Shown here piece by piece: positions 53,789 to 64,000 of a DNA stretch of 64,000 nt. Within the stretch, counting starts at the first letter, position 1, and every line of letters starts with the position of its first letter. This DNA comes from Blasia pusilla (Eukaryota > Marchantiophyta > Marchantiopsida > Blasiales): contig CM114275.1 of NCBI GenBank assembly GCA_050084515.1, positions 15,190,001 through 15,254,000 on the forward strand, in the 5' to 3' direction. The translations under genes were made by a program, and so were the position numbers. The notes beneath the pieces were generated by a model. The model had not been told where the DNA came from, searched no databases, and saw only the letters and a program-made list of their open reading frames with translations.

Positions 53789-56700
53789 CCAAATTTGACT
53801 CATCGCAGATCGGAGTGGGTACTCGTTCTTCATGACCCACGATTGCGCCATCCTCCACTTCAGCGACCTCTTGACGCACTGGAGGTTGAAGAGCTCGTCC
53901 TTGCTCCCTCCAGTCAAAACTAAGAAACAGCCCCTGTCACTGAGATAAGCGTCTGCAAAGGAAAACATGAGCGTGATCTAGTCATAAGAAAGAGGGACAT
54001 TCCAGTCTAGGACCCCGTTAGACGGATTCTCGTCCCACAAGCGCAACCCCGAGGGTAAATCAGCGACAAGGAGATCCACTGCCACCTCTTCGACCTCCCC
54101 ATAGACCGTCCGGGGAGCGTGCCCATTTCGTTGAAGCTTCCATCCTTGCGTTGTCAATTTCTCGATGGCGGATGTCGATGCTTGTCAGCTGAAACTTTTC
54201 AGATCATCCTGAAGATAACTACACTGAATGATGACGCTTGTCCAGGTCATTGTTTCTCTATGTCTTCCCAAGGATGATGGAGTGTATTCCACATCCTGGT
54301 GTGCTTCCCTGGGACAACCCTGGCGCCTCTCACTTCCGCTTCTCCCGAGTCTGCGGTTGGCTTGTTGGGGTCTCTATTACCTCAGACTCTGGTGGAGTTT
54401 TTTTTGCGGAGGACCTGGTCCGACCCTCTCTCCCCGCTCACCCGGACGATTCCGCCTCTCGCCTTGAATTCTCAGACTCTCTTTGGGAAGACTCGGCCTC
54501 GGAATTCTTTGATCCCCTTGGCTTGGCTTTGAGACCCGCTGTAGATTTGTCCTTGGCGGTGACGACCTTGGACACCAACTCGGTTGTTTCAAGGGCTTGC
54601 TCCTCCGCATCTCCTTTGAAAAAGTCTTCAGCCTGCACGAAATTGGGGATGTCATCCCTACCTGCGGTCACTGCATCATAGAGTAGGCGTAGATTTTTCT
54701 CGGTTATGTCCTCAGGGTCGTTGAAGTCCAGCCAGATCGGGAAATTCTCCACCTCCTAATCGGACATGCTTTGAGCCATCTCCATGTCGTACATGGAAAA
54801 TGTCTCTCCATCAGCCGGAGAAGCCCACAGTTTGCAGGCTGCCGGTATTTTTCGCCATGTACCTACATTCTTACAATGGACGAGGTACCTGAACACCATC
54901 CGTTGGGCAGCTCTTAGTCGAGATGCATCGGCCGCCTGCTCCTGAAGATCTCGCTTCTTCTTTGCGAAATCCCTTTTCTTCGCCTCTATTTCTTCATCAA
55001 GGTCTTCCTGAGGGAAGATGCGATCCTTGAACATCATCCTGAAGCCTGGGTTTTTTATGGGCTTGTCCCGCATGTCATCCAGCCAAAGTTCAAAATCTTC
55101 AGCACTCTCTAGGTTTGCTTTCTCCGGAACTGGCTCTATTCTTTGCAGCTTCGCTTGGAGACCCACGAGCATGGACTTTCCGAAAAGCTGCAACGCATCC
55201 CAGAATGACCATTCACGGAGCCAGTGGGAGATCATTGGATCAGAGACACCCGGAGGATGGTGTGCCACCCTCTTTTGGGCCTATGTGCCCTCGAGACTGA
55301 TTTTCATCAGTCGGAATCTCCTAAATTCCAAAATTCCAGACAAGGCAAATCGATGGATGCGGTCAAGAGACACTTTCTCCCCAATCCGACCCTGCGGATC
55401 TTCATCCCTTTTCCGTTGGCGCTTGATTATCGCCTTCAGCTCCTTGTAGAAATCAGAGCCAAATTCGGGGTTGAGAATGGCGATGTAGCGCTCCATCTTG
55501 CTTGCCGTGTACTTTGTAGCTCTAGCTACTGCAGCTTGGATGAATTAAGCATGCTCAGACACAGACACTTTCTCCCTCCGCTCCAGCTCCAGCTCCAATG
55601 CAACGCTCTTCTTGGCGGGCTGTATCTTCGACCAGCAAAGGATTGTCACAGCTGCATCTTGGGAAATAAATGTATTTGCCCAAGTCTTTTTTTTATTTGA
55701 GCACCCTTTTCCAGCATCTCATTTACAAGGGCGTCGCCCAAGAACCCCTTGTACTCTGTCGGGTGCATCGTTAGCACTTTCTTCACCCCATCGCAATCCT
55801 GGATCCAGTGGTGGGTGACATTCCCCTCCAATACAATCCTGCACATCCAAACTCAATATCAGAATTTTTGCAAGCTACATGGGTTCCTGCAACTCGTCGG
55901 ACTCTGACAGGTTGTCACAGCTCATGGTCGGAATGGTAGCTACGAGCTAAATTTTGCAACCCATCGGAGTCCGACGGATTGCATTCAGATTTGTGATTGC
56001 CTGGTTTCAACCCGTTGGACTCCGACAGGTTGTCAGATAATTTGTATTTAGAGAGTTGTCTCCGCGAGAAAAGTGAACATATCAACCCGTCGGAGTCCAA
56101 AAGGTTGCGCAATTTCAATTAAAGCTGCAATTTGATGCCAAAAATCAAACTCCCCTACTCCGATTACCTTCGCGTGTCGGCGAATGAAACTTGTTGGACT
56201 CCGACGAGTTGCTTTCGGCCAAAAACATCCAAAAACAGCGGCCAGTCAAGCAACTCGTCGAACTCCGACGAGTTGCTTTCTTCCAAAAACATCCAAAAAT
56301 AGCGGCTAGTCGAGCAACTCGTCGAACTCTGACGAGTTGCTTTCGGCAAAAAACATCCTAAACCAGTGGTCAGTCGAACAACTCGTCGGACTCCGACGAG
56401 TTGCTTTCGGCCAAAAACATCCTAAAATAGCGGCCAGTAGTGGTGAGTCAAACAAGTTGTCGGAGTCCGATGGTTTGCGGCAAGAGGAAACTTACATGTT
56501 CATGGCATGCATTGCCATATCCACCGTCGCCATATGATGAGGGTATGGATGTAGCACGACTGCCTTCACGCAAAAATGCGCCTCCAATGAGTTTGGGCGC
56601 TCCTCTGCAAACTGGGTCCACGCCACGAACCTGTGGTTTCCATCCCAGATGAAGAAATACAGGTTCCGCATCCAACTGAATTCCGTCCCCTCAATCGCCC

Positions 56701-57695
56701 TTCTGAATTCCTGATCTCTCATCCTCTAGAATGTGTCGAGCGCTTCCAAGTCCTCCTCCGTAACCAGCGCTTGGGTTCCATGTTCATCGTAAGGCTGAAC
56801 ATAGAACGGAGGGAAGCTGTCGACGTAGGATGTTGTCGCTGCCGATTGTTTCAGCTTTGCAATATCCTCGTCAAACTGAATTTTGCAGACGTACTCCATT
56901 GTCCGCAATCGGCAAAGTGGAATTCTCGGGGCGTTCTGGCCCTCCATCAATGCCATCTGCTTTACCACCTGTCACAACGGGGACAAGGTCAATAAACTAC
57001 ACAGAATTGCCAATGAATTGCAGCATGGCCCTTCACATAACTCAAAGATCCAAGATCGTTTCTTACCTGCTCCAAGATTGGGTCGGTGTCTTGGCGACCA
57101 ATCGCTCGGGACAAAGGCGGTGGCAAGTCCACTGGAAACTCGTCGATCCGATAGAGGGCGATTTCTTCCGCCGGGCTAAGAGACGAAAGACCGCTCTCCT
57201 GCTTCTTCAGCAATGTCCACCATCTCCACGTTGGCGGTCCTCATGACCTCATCGTCCGTCACTCAAATTTTGTCCGTTTGCGCTATATTGATTGTGTCCC
57301 CGGACTTCATCGGGGACATTTCCTGCATCTCAAAACTTTCGGCAGGACGGGCCGGGCTTTCTTCAATGGCAATCACTTTTTCCCCTTCAAGCTTTTGCCA
57401 ATTTTGCTCTCCTCACCGACGCGTCCAGACGCTTCTTCTCACGCTTTTCATCGGCAATCCTTTTCTTCAAGGACTGCGACGCCTCAGCCTTTGCGTTCAG
57501 TTTTTCGAGGGCCTCCTTAATACGTTCTGCAAGAAGCTCCTGCTTGTGCATCTCCGCTTCTCTTTCCCGCTCCTCGATTTCTTGCTGCCTTATCTCATTG
57601 GCCGAATGAGGCCCTGGAGATGGTGACGCAGGAGTCCTCCCACCCTTGGGAGCAAAGCTCCCAACCTTGCTTGCTTGAGTTTTTTTCCTCGTCAT
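53789..57695 (-). pseudogene. MULE-F ParB-like/methyltransferase gene, exons 1-3
   Basis: Exons are 57695-57067, 56968-56496 and 55838-53789, with clean splice sites (GTAAGAA; GACAG; GTAAGTTT; GTGCAG). Exon 1 starts MTRKKTQASKVGSFAPKGGR, followed by a coiled coil. Exon 2 gives the best ParB-like reading: TTSYVDSFPPFYVQPYDEHG, then LYFFIWDGNHRFVAW, with one TAG for Trp (DTF-stop-RMRDQ, near 56724). Exon 3 carries the WLREWSFWD block and VDLLVADLPSGLRLWDENPS (DLPS again), then DWNVPLSYD and a stop. There are also stops near 55545, 55280 and 54753 and a shift near 54440. Exon 4 is absent. Confidence 0.7.
55860..56485. repeat. MULE-F intron 2 palindromes and unit array
   Basis: Single palindromes at about 55888-55915, 55955-55983, 56007-56033 and 56083-56110 match those in D. 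Five 62-bp units run from 56190 to 56430. The perfect CAACTCGTCGGA form recurs at about 56379-56405. Confidence 0.8.
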
Positions 57696-57920
57696 TGTTC
57701 CCAAAAATGCCTCCTATGGACAAGGAAATTGCTTTCTATGCATGATCAGTCGCCTTGATGAGTCGCCTTGCTGATGCCGCCATGAGTCGCCTTGATGAGT
57801 AGCTCGAATCGTCTCGCAATGAGTCACGGCGTAAAGCTCCCCTTGGTATCTGGTCAGCCGCTGCACGGAAGAGCAATTGAGATCGCGAAACGAAAAACCG
57901 GAAATGAGCAAACCCTCGGT

Positions 57921-57928
57921 TATTTATA
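57921..57928 (-). promoter_or_regulatory. TATA box of the MULE-F methyltransferase gene
   Basis: TATAAATA on the minus strand, 226 bp before ATG 57695, in the same context (AAAGTATAAATA) as in MULE-B. Confidence 0.6.
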
Positions 57929-58024
57929 CTTTTTGAGCCGTTGGGCTGACCGTTGGGTCGCATCGTCGTTCCGATGGCGATGTGTCGGCCATTATGGAAG
58001 TCTGGACGTGAAAAAAACCAAACC

Positions 58025-58620
58025 AAGGGCTCGACGGGTTGCACGCTTTCCGCGGGTTCTAGGCATCCGTCCTCCTGGCAACCCGTCGGAAACCGACAGG
58101 TTGCGCGCCTCCGCCATCTTTGGGCAAGAACGCGGGCTACCATCGGAACTGGTCGGAGGCCGACAGGTTGCACGCTTCCTTCATATAAGCGTTACAAGGC
58201 GAGGCACTTGTGCAACCCGTCTGAGGCCGACGGATCGCGCGCCTCTGCCATCTTTGGGCAAGAAGGCGAGGCACCCGCGCAACTCGTCGGAGGACGACGG
58301 GTTGCACGCTTCCTTCATGTAAGCGTTACAAGGCGAGGCACTTGCGCAACCCGTCTGAGGTCGACGGGTTGCGCGCCTCTGCTGTCTTTGGGCAAGAAGG
58401 CGGGGCACCCGCGCAACTCGTCGGAGGCCGATAGGTTGCACGCTTCCTTCATATAAGCGTTACAAGGCGAGGAACTTGCGCAACCCGTCTAAGGCGGACG
58501 GGTTGCGCGCCTCCGCTGTCTTTGGGAAGAAGGCGCGGTACCCGCGCAACTCGTCAGAGGCCAACGTGTTGCATACTTTGCTTATCTTGGGATAATAGTT
58601 GGTTAGTGATAGGTTGCACG
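58025..58620. repeat. MULE-F promoter palindrome array
   Basis: About nine palindromes alternate with the two spacers seen in B (GCCTCTGCCATCTTTGGGC and CGCTTCCTTCATATAAGCG types). One pair of units is repeated as a block of about 130 bp (58195-58320 and 58325-58450). Confidence 0.75.
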
Positions 58621-59145
58621 CTTTTCTATCTCTTGGGTAACAATGCGACAACGCATAGTTCCGAGGCAACCCTAAGCAATCCGACAGGTCACAACATCTA
58701 CCCTGAGTTGGACAATCCCGCAAAAGTCCCCAACGATTGGTTGCCTTTGCAAATGCAAGCGATGTCTCATGTTTGATGCTAGCAAAATCGACTCAAAAGA
58801 CCATTGGTTGGCAAGAAGGGGGTACCAACCCATCGAACTCCGATGGGTTCCAATTTGCATTGGGATAGGGAAACAAAAAATAGAAATGGGTGCTTCACAA
58901 CCCACGTCTCTGATTCCCAAACCCTGCAACCCATCGGACTCCGTCAGGTTGCAACAGAATTGAATCCATCATGTCAGATATTCTCACCTACCAAACTTCA
59001 TCTTGTCAGTCAAATTATGTCAAGAGCATCTGAGTCCCTATTCTCTATAACTAAAACATTCTCATTCTCATTCTCATTCTCATTCCCAATCCCATTTTTA
59101 TCCTCATTCTTATTCTCAATCTCCTCTTGGTGGAATCTTCTGGGA

Positions 59146-61849
59146 ATGGATAATTATGTGAAGCTCACTTGTGGCACTGAGAATAATTGCACTGTGCCAC
59201 GATGGATAATCGTTCGACCGTAAGCTCGTGAGTCTTTCATAGTAGTGGATGAAAATTTTCTCTCAATTCGATTTCTTCTCCAAATCGGAACCATCTTTGT
59301 ATCCAAGGATATCAGGGTGGACGGTACGGAGGACATAATAGGTGAGACAGTCCAGCCAGTGATTGCAGACCGTAAAGTATGGAATCTCCTACCTCTAGCA
59401 AATGGTCAATACAGATTTTACGGCTTGCCTCTGAATTCCTCAGTTTCCCAAGTAGACGGTCGAGAATTTCCTAGTGCACCGAGCTCTACGTTTGCAACTC
59501 CTAGCTCAGTAGATCCGGCATCGACTCCAACTTCACACGGTCGTAATTATGTTGTACTTTCTGAAGACATTCCGGATGTCGTCAACATCACTGGATCTGT
59601 CGGACACCAACCGGGCCCTCTGTCCGCCTACTCGTTCCTCTTGCGACTATCAGGCAATAGTTTGCTTTCGTCTCTGGCCTTGAAAATGTTCAAGCACATT
59701 CTTGTCGACGAGCTGCCGCCCACGTACGATGGTAATTGCATTTTTGAGTTTCCTCCACTTGCTGCTCCTACTCAAAAGAAAGATGGAGGACGCTTGAAGG
59801 GGGAAACTTCATGCGGCACGTGAGTTCACTATTTCGTCTAGTCCAGCTCACGCTGAAAATTGTTTGAAAAGTTGCAGCGCAAGTTGAGAAGCGTGGGAAC
59901 TATAGGGATTTCAAACCGAAGAAACCAAGCAACTTGTCGGATGCAACAGGTTTCCGAGTGTGCAACCCATCGGGAACAGACGGGTTGCCCGAGTGTGCAA
60001 CCCGTCGGAAACGGACGGGTTGCCTGAGTGTGCAACCAGTCGGAAATTGACGAGTTGCATCAAGAATTTTGGTGCAACCCGTATACAAGTATGCAAGTTG
60101 CATGTATACAAGGCTTGCAAATAGTTCGACCCGGATGGGTTACGGATGACTTGCACTTGGATCTTCCAGCCCGGACTGGCCAAAGGTTCTTGCAACCCGT
60201 TGGAATCAGACGGGTTGCAATAGGTGGTTCGTGGGTATTGCAACACGTGGGGACCCGACGGGTTGTAGAGTCTGGTTACGACAGGTAGCTTATTTCTTTG
60301 ACTTGTGAGCTATTTTGAATCCCTTCTCACATTACCATCGTTGCAGGGATTGAACATTCATGAAAATGCCCTCTGCCCAAACACAAGTGGAGCAGAAAGT
60401 GTTCATTCCTCCTGGAGGTCGTCACAAGCATGCCAACGAATTTCACTTGTGGAGGCATGCCAACAAGACTAGGCAAGAGCAATGCTACAGTCTGCAACAT
60501 CCCATATCTTCCTCACAAAAGGAATAACAAAAGGAAGGGGGCCTTCGATCTACGAGCTCTATGTCAGGGCGGATGCGAGATCTGGTGATGAAAAACTCTA
60601 TGTGGAAGCCTTCAACCAGTGAGTAGTAGGAACTCCCCTCGATGAAGACGTACACATTGGTGAGGATATTTGTGGGCATGTTTCAAGACGTCCCATACAG
60701 ATGGTGGTAGAGCAGTCCGAGCGAGACTCGTGGAGACCAGATAAGTATCTTGACTTCAGCCAAGTGAAGAGGCAGCATCGAGGAACGAATCCGGTGATTG
60801 ATTTGGATGAGGAAATTACGCCGCCCAGGTATTCGGGGACCCTGGACTGCTCCCAAATCCGTGATGGAATAAATTCTCCAAAATCAGTGAATGTTTTATT
60901 TCAAAAGCCCTCCGTTGTTGGAAGTTCGTAACATCCAGTCGCTGGGGTGGTTCAACAATATGGGATTCCGGTCATGGAGGTGGATTGCAACCTCAAACGG
61001 TGGCATATATCTCGGAGCAACCCTGGACGTGGACCCACTTGCAAGGCAAGATCTGATGGCATTAGGAGAGCATGCAGCACTTTCCTAAATAAGAACTGTA
61101 CAAGGACTAGACGACCACTGCCTGGGTTTTGGGGACTCAAAACCTTTGATCGTTTCACGAGGACCCGCGATCAATTGAAGTACTTCTTCTGCCCAAATGA
61201 ATCTTGCGCTTTGTGCAATTCTTATCCGGCTGCCATTGGAGCTCCGGAGAATACCCCCACGATTTGGCCCATCGCCGTAGGTACGAATTGCACTCAAGAC
61301 GAAGTGGACAATCTTACAAGTGCCGGTTTCAGACTCGTAGACAGAAGAAGTTCAGAGCATGTTCGCATTACAGAGACCTTCGAATTTTGTATTCAACCCA
61401 AGATTGACGTCAACATATACCCGGAGAAGGTGGATGATCTCAATCCACTATTTCTGTTTGAGTCTAGAAATGGGGTGAAGAGAAACAAAATGTGTAGGCC
61501 AACGGTGGAGAGAGCAAAGCGAATTGCATCAGCTCGAGAGGCAAAAATGGAGATCATCGCCACAAAAGATGTCCACAGTGGCAATGGAATAGGAAGGATG
61601 TATTGGGTCAGGAACAACATTGTAAATTCAAGTGTCACATGGGTGTATGTGGTGCACATATGTTGCTTTCCCACATGTTCATGTGATGACTTTCTCCAAA
61701 GAGAGACAAGTGACAAAAGGTATTTCCCTTGTAAGCACATGTACTATGTGTTGCTTGTAGTTTTAAGAGAGTCGGAGGTAGGAGTAGGAATCCACCAACC
61801 AATTTTGTCCCTCAAAGAAGTGCAAAGTATTTTAAACAAACCACTTTGA
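59146..61849 (+). pseudogene. MULE-F SWIM-finger gene, two exons (broken)
   Basis: Exon 1 is 59146-59819, the intron 59820-60346 and exon 2 60347-61849. After MDNYVKLTCG the sequence is replaced for about 40 bp and reaches a stop at 59221, but the frame from 59245 is open to the donor and shows the full exon end: SVGHQPGPLSAYSFLLRLSG, LALKMFKHILVDELPPTYDG, FPPLAAPTQKKDGGRLKG. Exon 2 has stops at 60470-60472, 60619-60621 and near 60929, then about 300 open codons with CPNESCALC and an intact SWIM finger (CSC...CKH, near 61675-61740). Confidence 0.75.
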
Positions 61850-62109
61850 GGATGCAAAATGAGGTTTTAGACTGTACTTTCATTTTTCCAGAACCTTCAC
61901 TTTGAGCTTAAACTCTATTTAGCCGAGGGCAAATGACAGATTTTTTCTAGACCTTGGATGGAAAAAGTGATTGGTTCTACACTTATAATTCCACTGATTT
62001 TTCAGTTTTCTAAATTTTGTGCAATTTGCAACTCGTCGGACTCAGAGGGGTTGCCAAAATGTGGAAGAGGAAAAAAAAATTGTGGGAGTGCTTAAGAACT
62101 GAGCACAAA

Positions 62110-62259
62110 AGTGCAAAAAAATTCACACAAAAAGTTTCCTCTCTTCAACCCAACGGAAACTCTCTTCAAAGAAAAGTATCTCTTTTGGTTGAAGGTAGTT
62201 TCCTCTCTCCTCTCTTCCTCTCTCCTCTCTCCTCTCTTCCTCTCCTCTTACCGTGCCTC
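62110..62259 (+). repeat. MULE-F right terminal inverted repeat
   Basis: TTCACACAAAAAGTTTCC, then CTCTCCTCTCTTCC repeats and the end CTTACCGTGCCTC, as in A and B. Confidence 0.8.
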
Positions 62260-62946
62260 GATAAGAAGGCGGCGTATCCGCGCAACTCGTCGGAGGCCGA
62301 TGGGTTGCACGCTTCCTTAATGTAAGCATTCCAAAGCGAGGCACTTGCGCAACCCATTTGAGGCCGACGGGTTGCACGCTTCCCTCATCTTGGGATAACA
62401 AGGCGAGGTACCCGCGTAACTCGTCGAAGGACGACGGGTTGAACGCTTCCTTCATGTAAGCGTTACAAGGCTAGCCACTTTCGCAACCCGTTGGAGGCCG
62501 ACGGGTTGCACGCTTCCCTCATCTTGGGGTAATAGGCGAGGTACATGGGCAACCCGTCAGTTATCGACAGGTTGCACGCTTTTCTATCCCTCGGGTAACA
62601 ATGCGACAACGCATAGTTCCGAGGCAATCCCTTGCAATCCACAGGGTCACAAGGTCAATTCCTGAGTTGGACAATCCCGTAACAGTCCCCAAGGATTGGT
62701 TGCCTTAGCAAATGCAAGCGATGTCTCATGTTTGATGCTAGCAAAATTAACTCAAAAGACCCTTGGTTGGCAAGAAGGGGGTACCAACCCAACGGACTCC
62801 GACGGGTTCCAACTTGCATCGGGACACGAAGACAAAAAATGGAATTGGATGCTTCGCTACCCATTTCTCTGATTCCCAAATTCTGCAACCTATCGGACTC
62901 TGACAGGTTGCAACACAATTGAATCCATCTTGTCAAACAATCTCAC

Positions 62947-63383
62947 TGTGAGAAAAGCAGAAAGTGACTAAATCACTGAAATCTTTACAAAACTTAGAGA
63001 TACAAAGTGGCCTAGTCCGTCCGTGCGCTCACAGAAGAGCTTCGATGGAACCTGAACTGGGAGATAACTCGACATACGAGAATGCGCTACCGCTGCGGCT
63101 CCCGACTATTTGACTACTCGGGAAAACTAGGGTTTTTACCTAATTTTCTTCGTTTCTATTAATAGAAAAAATTTATCTAACCCTATATTGCATCAGGGTG
63201 CCCCGCACCCTGATGCAATATAGGGTTAGATAAACCTAGTAACGCTACTCCGTAAACCACCTAGGTCATATTATTATGACTCCTTCGACGTCTAAGTCGG
63301 AACCATCGATCTAGGCTTCTCCTCATACAAGGGGGCCGATCAAATCAATGGTGCTCAGAGGAGTGGATGTTGAGAATCCAATA
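62947..63383 (-). mobile_element. Solo copia LTR in MULE-G
   Basis: It is an inverted copia1-family LTR (TGTGAGAAAA...GAGAATCCAATA on the plus strand; the terminal TG has become TA). CTCAC flanks both sides (62942-62946 and 63384-63388). The empty site in MULE-F near 58983 reads ATTCTCACCTACC. A 30-bp perfect inverted repeat lies at 63172-63234. Confidence 0.9.
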
Positions 63384-63540
63384 CTCACCTTCCAAACTTC
63401 ATCTTATCAGTCAAATTCTGTCAGGAGAATAGGAGTCCCTATTCTCTATAACTAAAACATTCTCATTCTCATTATCATTCCCAATCCCATTTTTATCCTC
63501 ATTCTTATTCTCAGTCTCCTCCCGGTGGAATCTTCTTGGA

Positions 63541-63933
63541 ATGGATAATTATGTGAAGCTCACTTGTGGCAGTCATCTAGCGGCCCTTCCTCAATCAGAA
63601 ATCGTTCGACCGCAAGCTTGTGAGTCTTTCATACGAGTGGATGAAAATTTTCTCTCAGTTCGATTTCTTCTCCAAATTGGAACCATCTTCGTGTCCAAGG
63701 ATGTCAGGGTGGACGGTACAGAGGACATAATAAGTGAGACAATCCAGCCAGTGATTGCAGACCGTAAAGTATGGAATCTCCTACCTCTAGCAAATGGTCA
63801 ATACAAAGTTTACGGCTTGCTTTTGAATTCCTCAGTTTCCCAAGAAGACGGTCGAGAATTTCCTAGTGCACCGAGCTCTAAGTTTGCAACTCCTAGCTCA
63901 GTAGATCCGGTCTGCAATCACTGGCTCCTGTAA
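63541..63933 (+). pseudogene. MULE-G SWIM-gene exon 1 (broken, partial)
   Basis: MDNYVKLTCGSHLAALPQSE, RFLLQIGTIFVSKDVRVDGT and NGQYKVYGLLLNSSVSQEDG are open to SSVDPV, then a replaced segment (CNHWLL, stop at 63931-63933). Beyond this the sequence returns to LPEDIPDVV near 63967 before the window ends. Confidence 0.75.
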
Positions 63934-64000
63934 GCTTGTGAAGTTGGAGACCGTGAAGTTGAAGTTATTCTTCCTGAAGACATTCCGGATGTCGTCAACC

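Larger units (their letters stand above)
53680..62259. mobile_element. MULE-F: methyltransferase exons 1-3 and SWIM gene, left end lost
   Basis: It collinearly matches MULE-B from intron 3 to the right terminal repeat. The methyltransferase exon 4 and left end are replaced by copia2. The right end CTTACCGTGCCTC (62259) is followed by GATAAGAAG, probably half of a target duplication, and then by the promoter region of MULE-G. So F inserted into G. Confidence 0.8.
62260..64000. mobile_element. MULE-G: promoter and start of SWIM gene, runs off the window
   Basis: 62275-62590 is a palindrome array like those in B and F, cut on the left by MULE-F. A solo copia LTR sits at 62947-63383. The remainder continues as the SWIM-gene leader and exon 1. 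Confidence 0.75.

Overview
The window is nuclear DNA of a land plant; I cannot name the lineage. The evidence is the combination of Ty1/copia elements, Ty3/gypsy elements with 1.0-1.5 kb LTRs, a LINE, and Mutator-like (MULE) DNA transposons whose genes have GT-AG introns and TATA boxes. I see no ordinary host gene. Nearly everything is transposable elements nested in each other, mostly broken by stops and frameshifts.

The main content is one MULE family, seen in seven partial or complete copies (called A-G) plus an inverted left-arm remnant (X). Copy B (2802-13978) is complete: 11.2 kb, GAGAGGA-rich terminal inverted repeats and a 9-bp target duplication. It has two divergent genes. On the right arm (+) is a two-exon gene ending in a SWIM zinc finger, as MULE transposases do. 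On the left arm (-) is a four-exon gene of about 1,160 codons. Its exon order is coiled coil, ParB-like domain, long linker with methyltransferase motif IV, and methyltransferase motifs X and I. This is the layout of a beta-class N4/N6 DNA methyltransferase with a ParB-like domain in front, known from bacteria and phages. I know of no MULE described with such a passenger. A 1.3-1.5 kb divergent promoter with a TATA box on each side separates the genes in copies B, E and F.

Layout: 1-2160 right arm of MULE A; 2161-2801 and 13979-18083 a + strand gypsy element (gypsy1) holding A and B; 18084-19550 MULE C (-), the only copy with a recognisable transposase core; 19551-26237 MULE D, with a solo gypsy LTR in its methyltransferase gene; 26238-31172 copia1; 31173-32770 gypsy2 fragment (-); 32771-38470 gypsy3 (-), with ORFs after pol; 38471-41403 MULE X; 41404-45104 diverged MULE E; 45105-45300 gypsy LTR fragment; 45301-48271 unidentified; 48272-53679 copia2, with a LINE in gag and a deleted RT; 53680-62259 MULE F; 62260-64000 MULE G, containing a solo copia LTR.

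A 27-bp palindrome of the type GCAACCCGTCGGA-N-TCCGACGGGTTGC recurs dozens of times in MULE introns, promoters and UTRs, singly and in 62-90 bp tandem units. Its two arms often vary together. Exon borders were placed by comparing copies and looking for splice sites; no transcript evidence was available.
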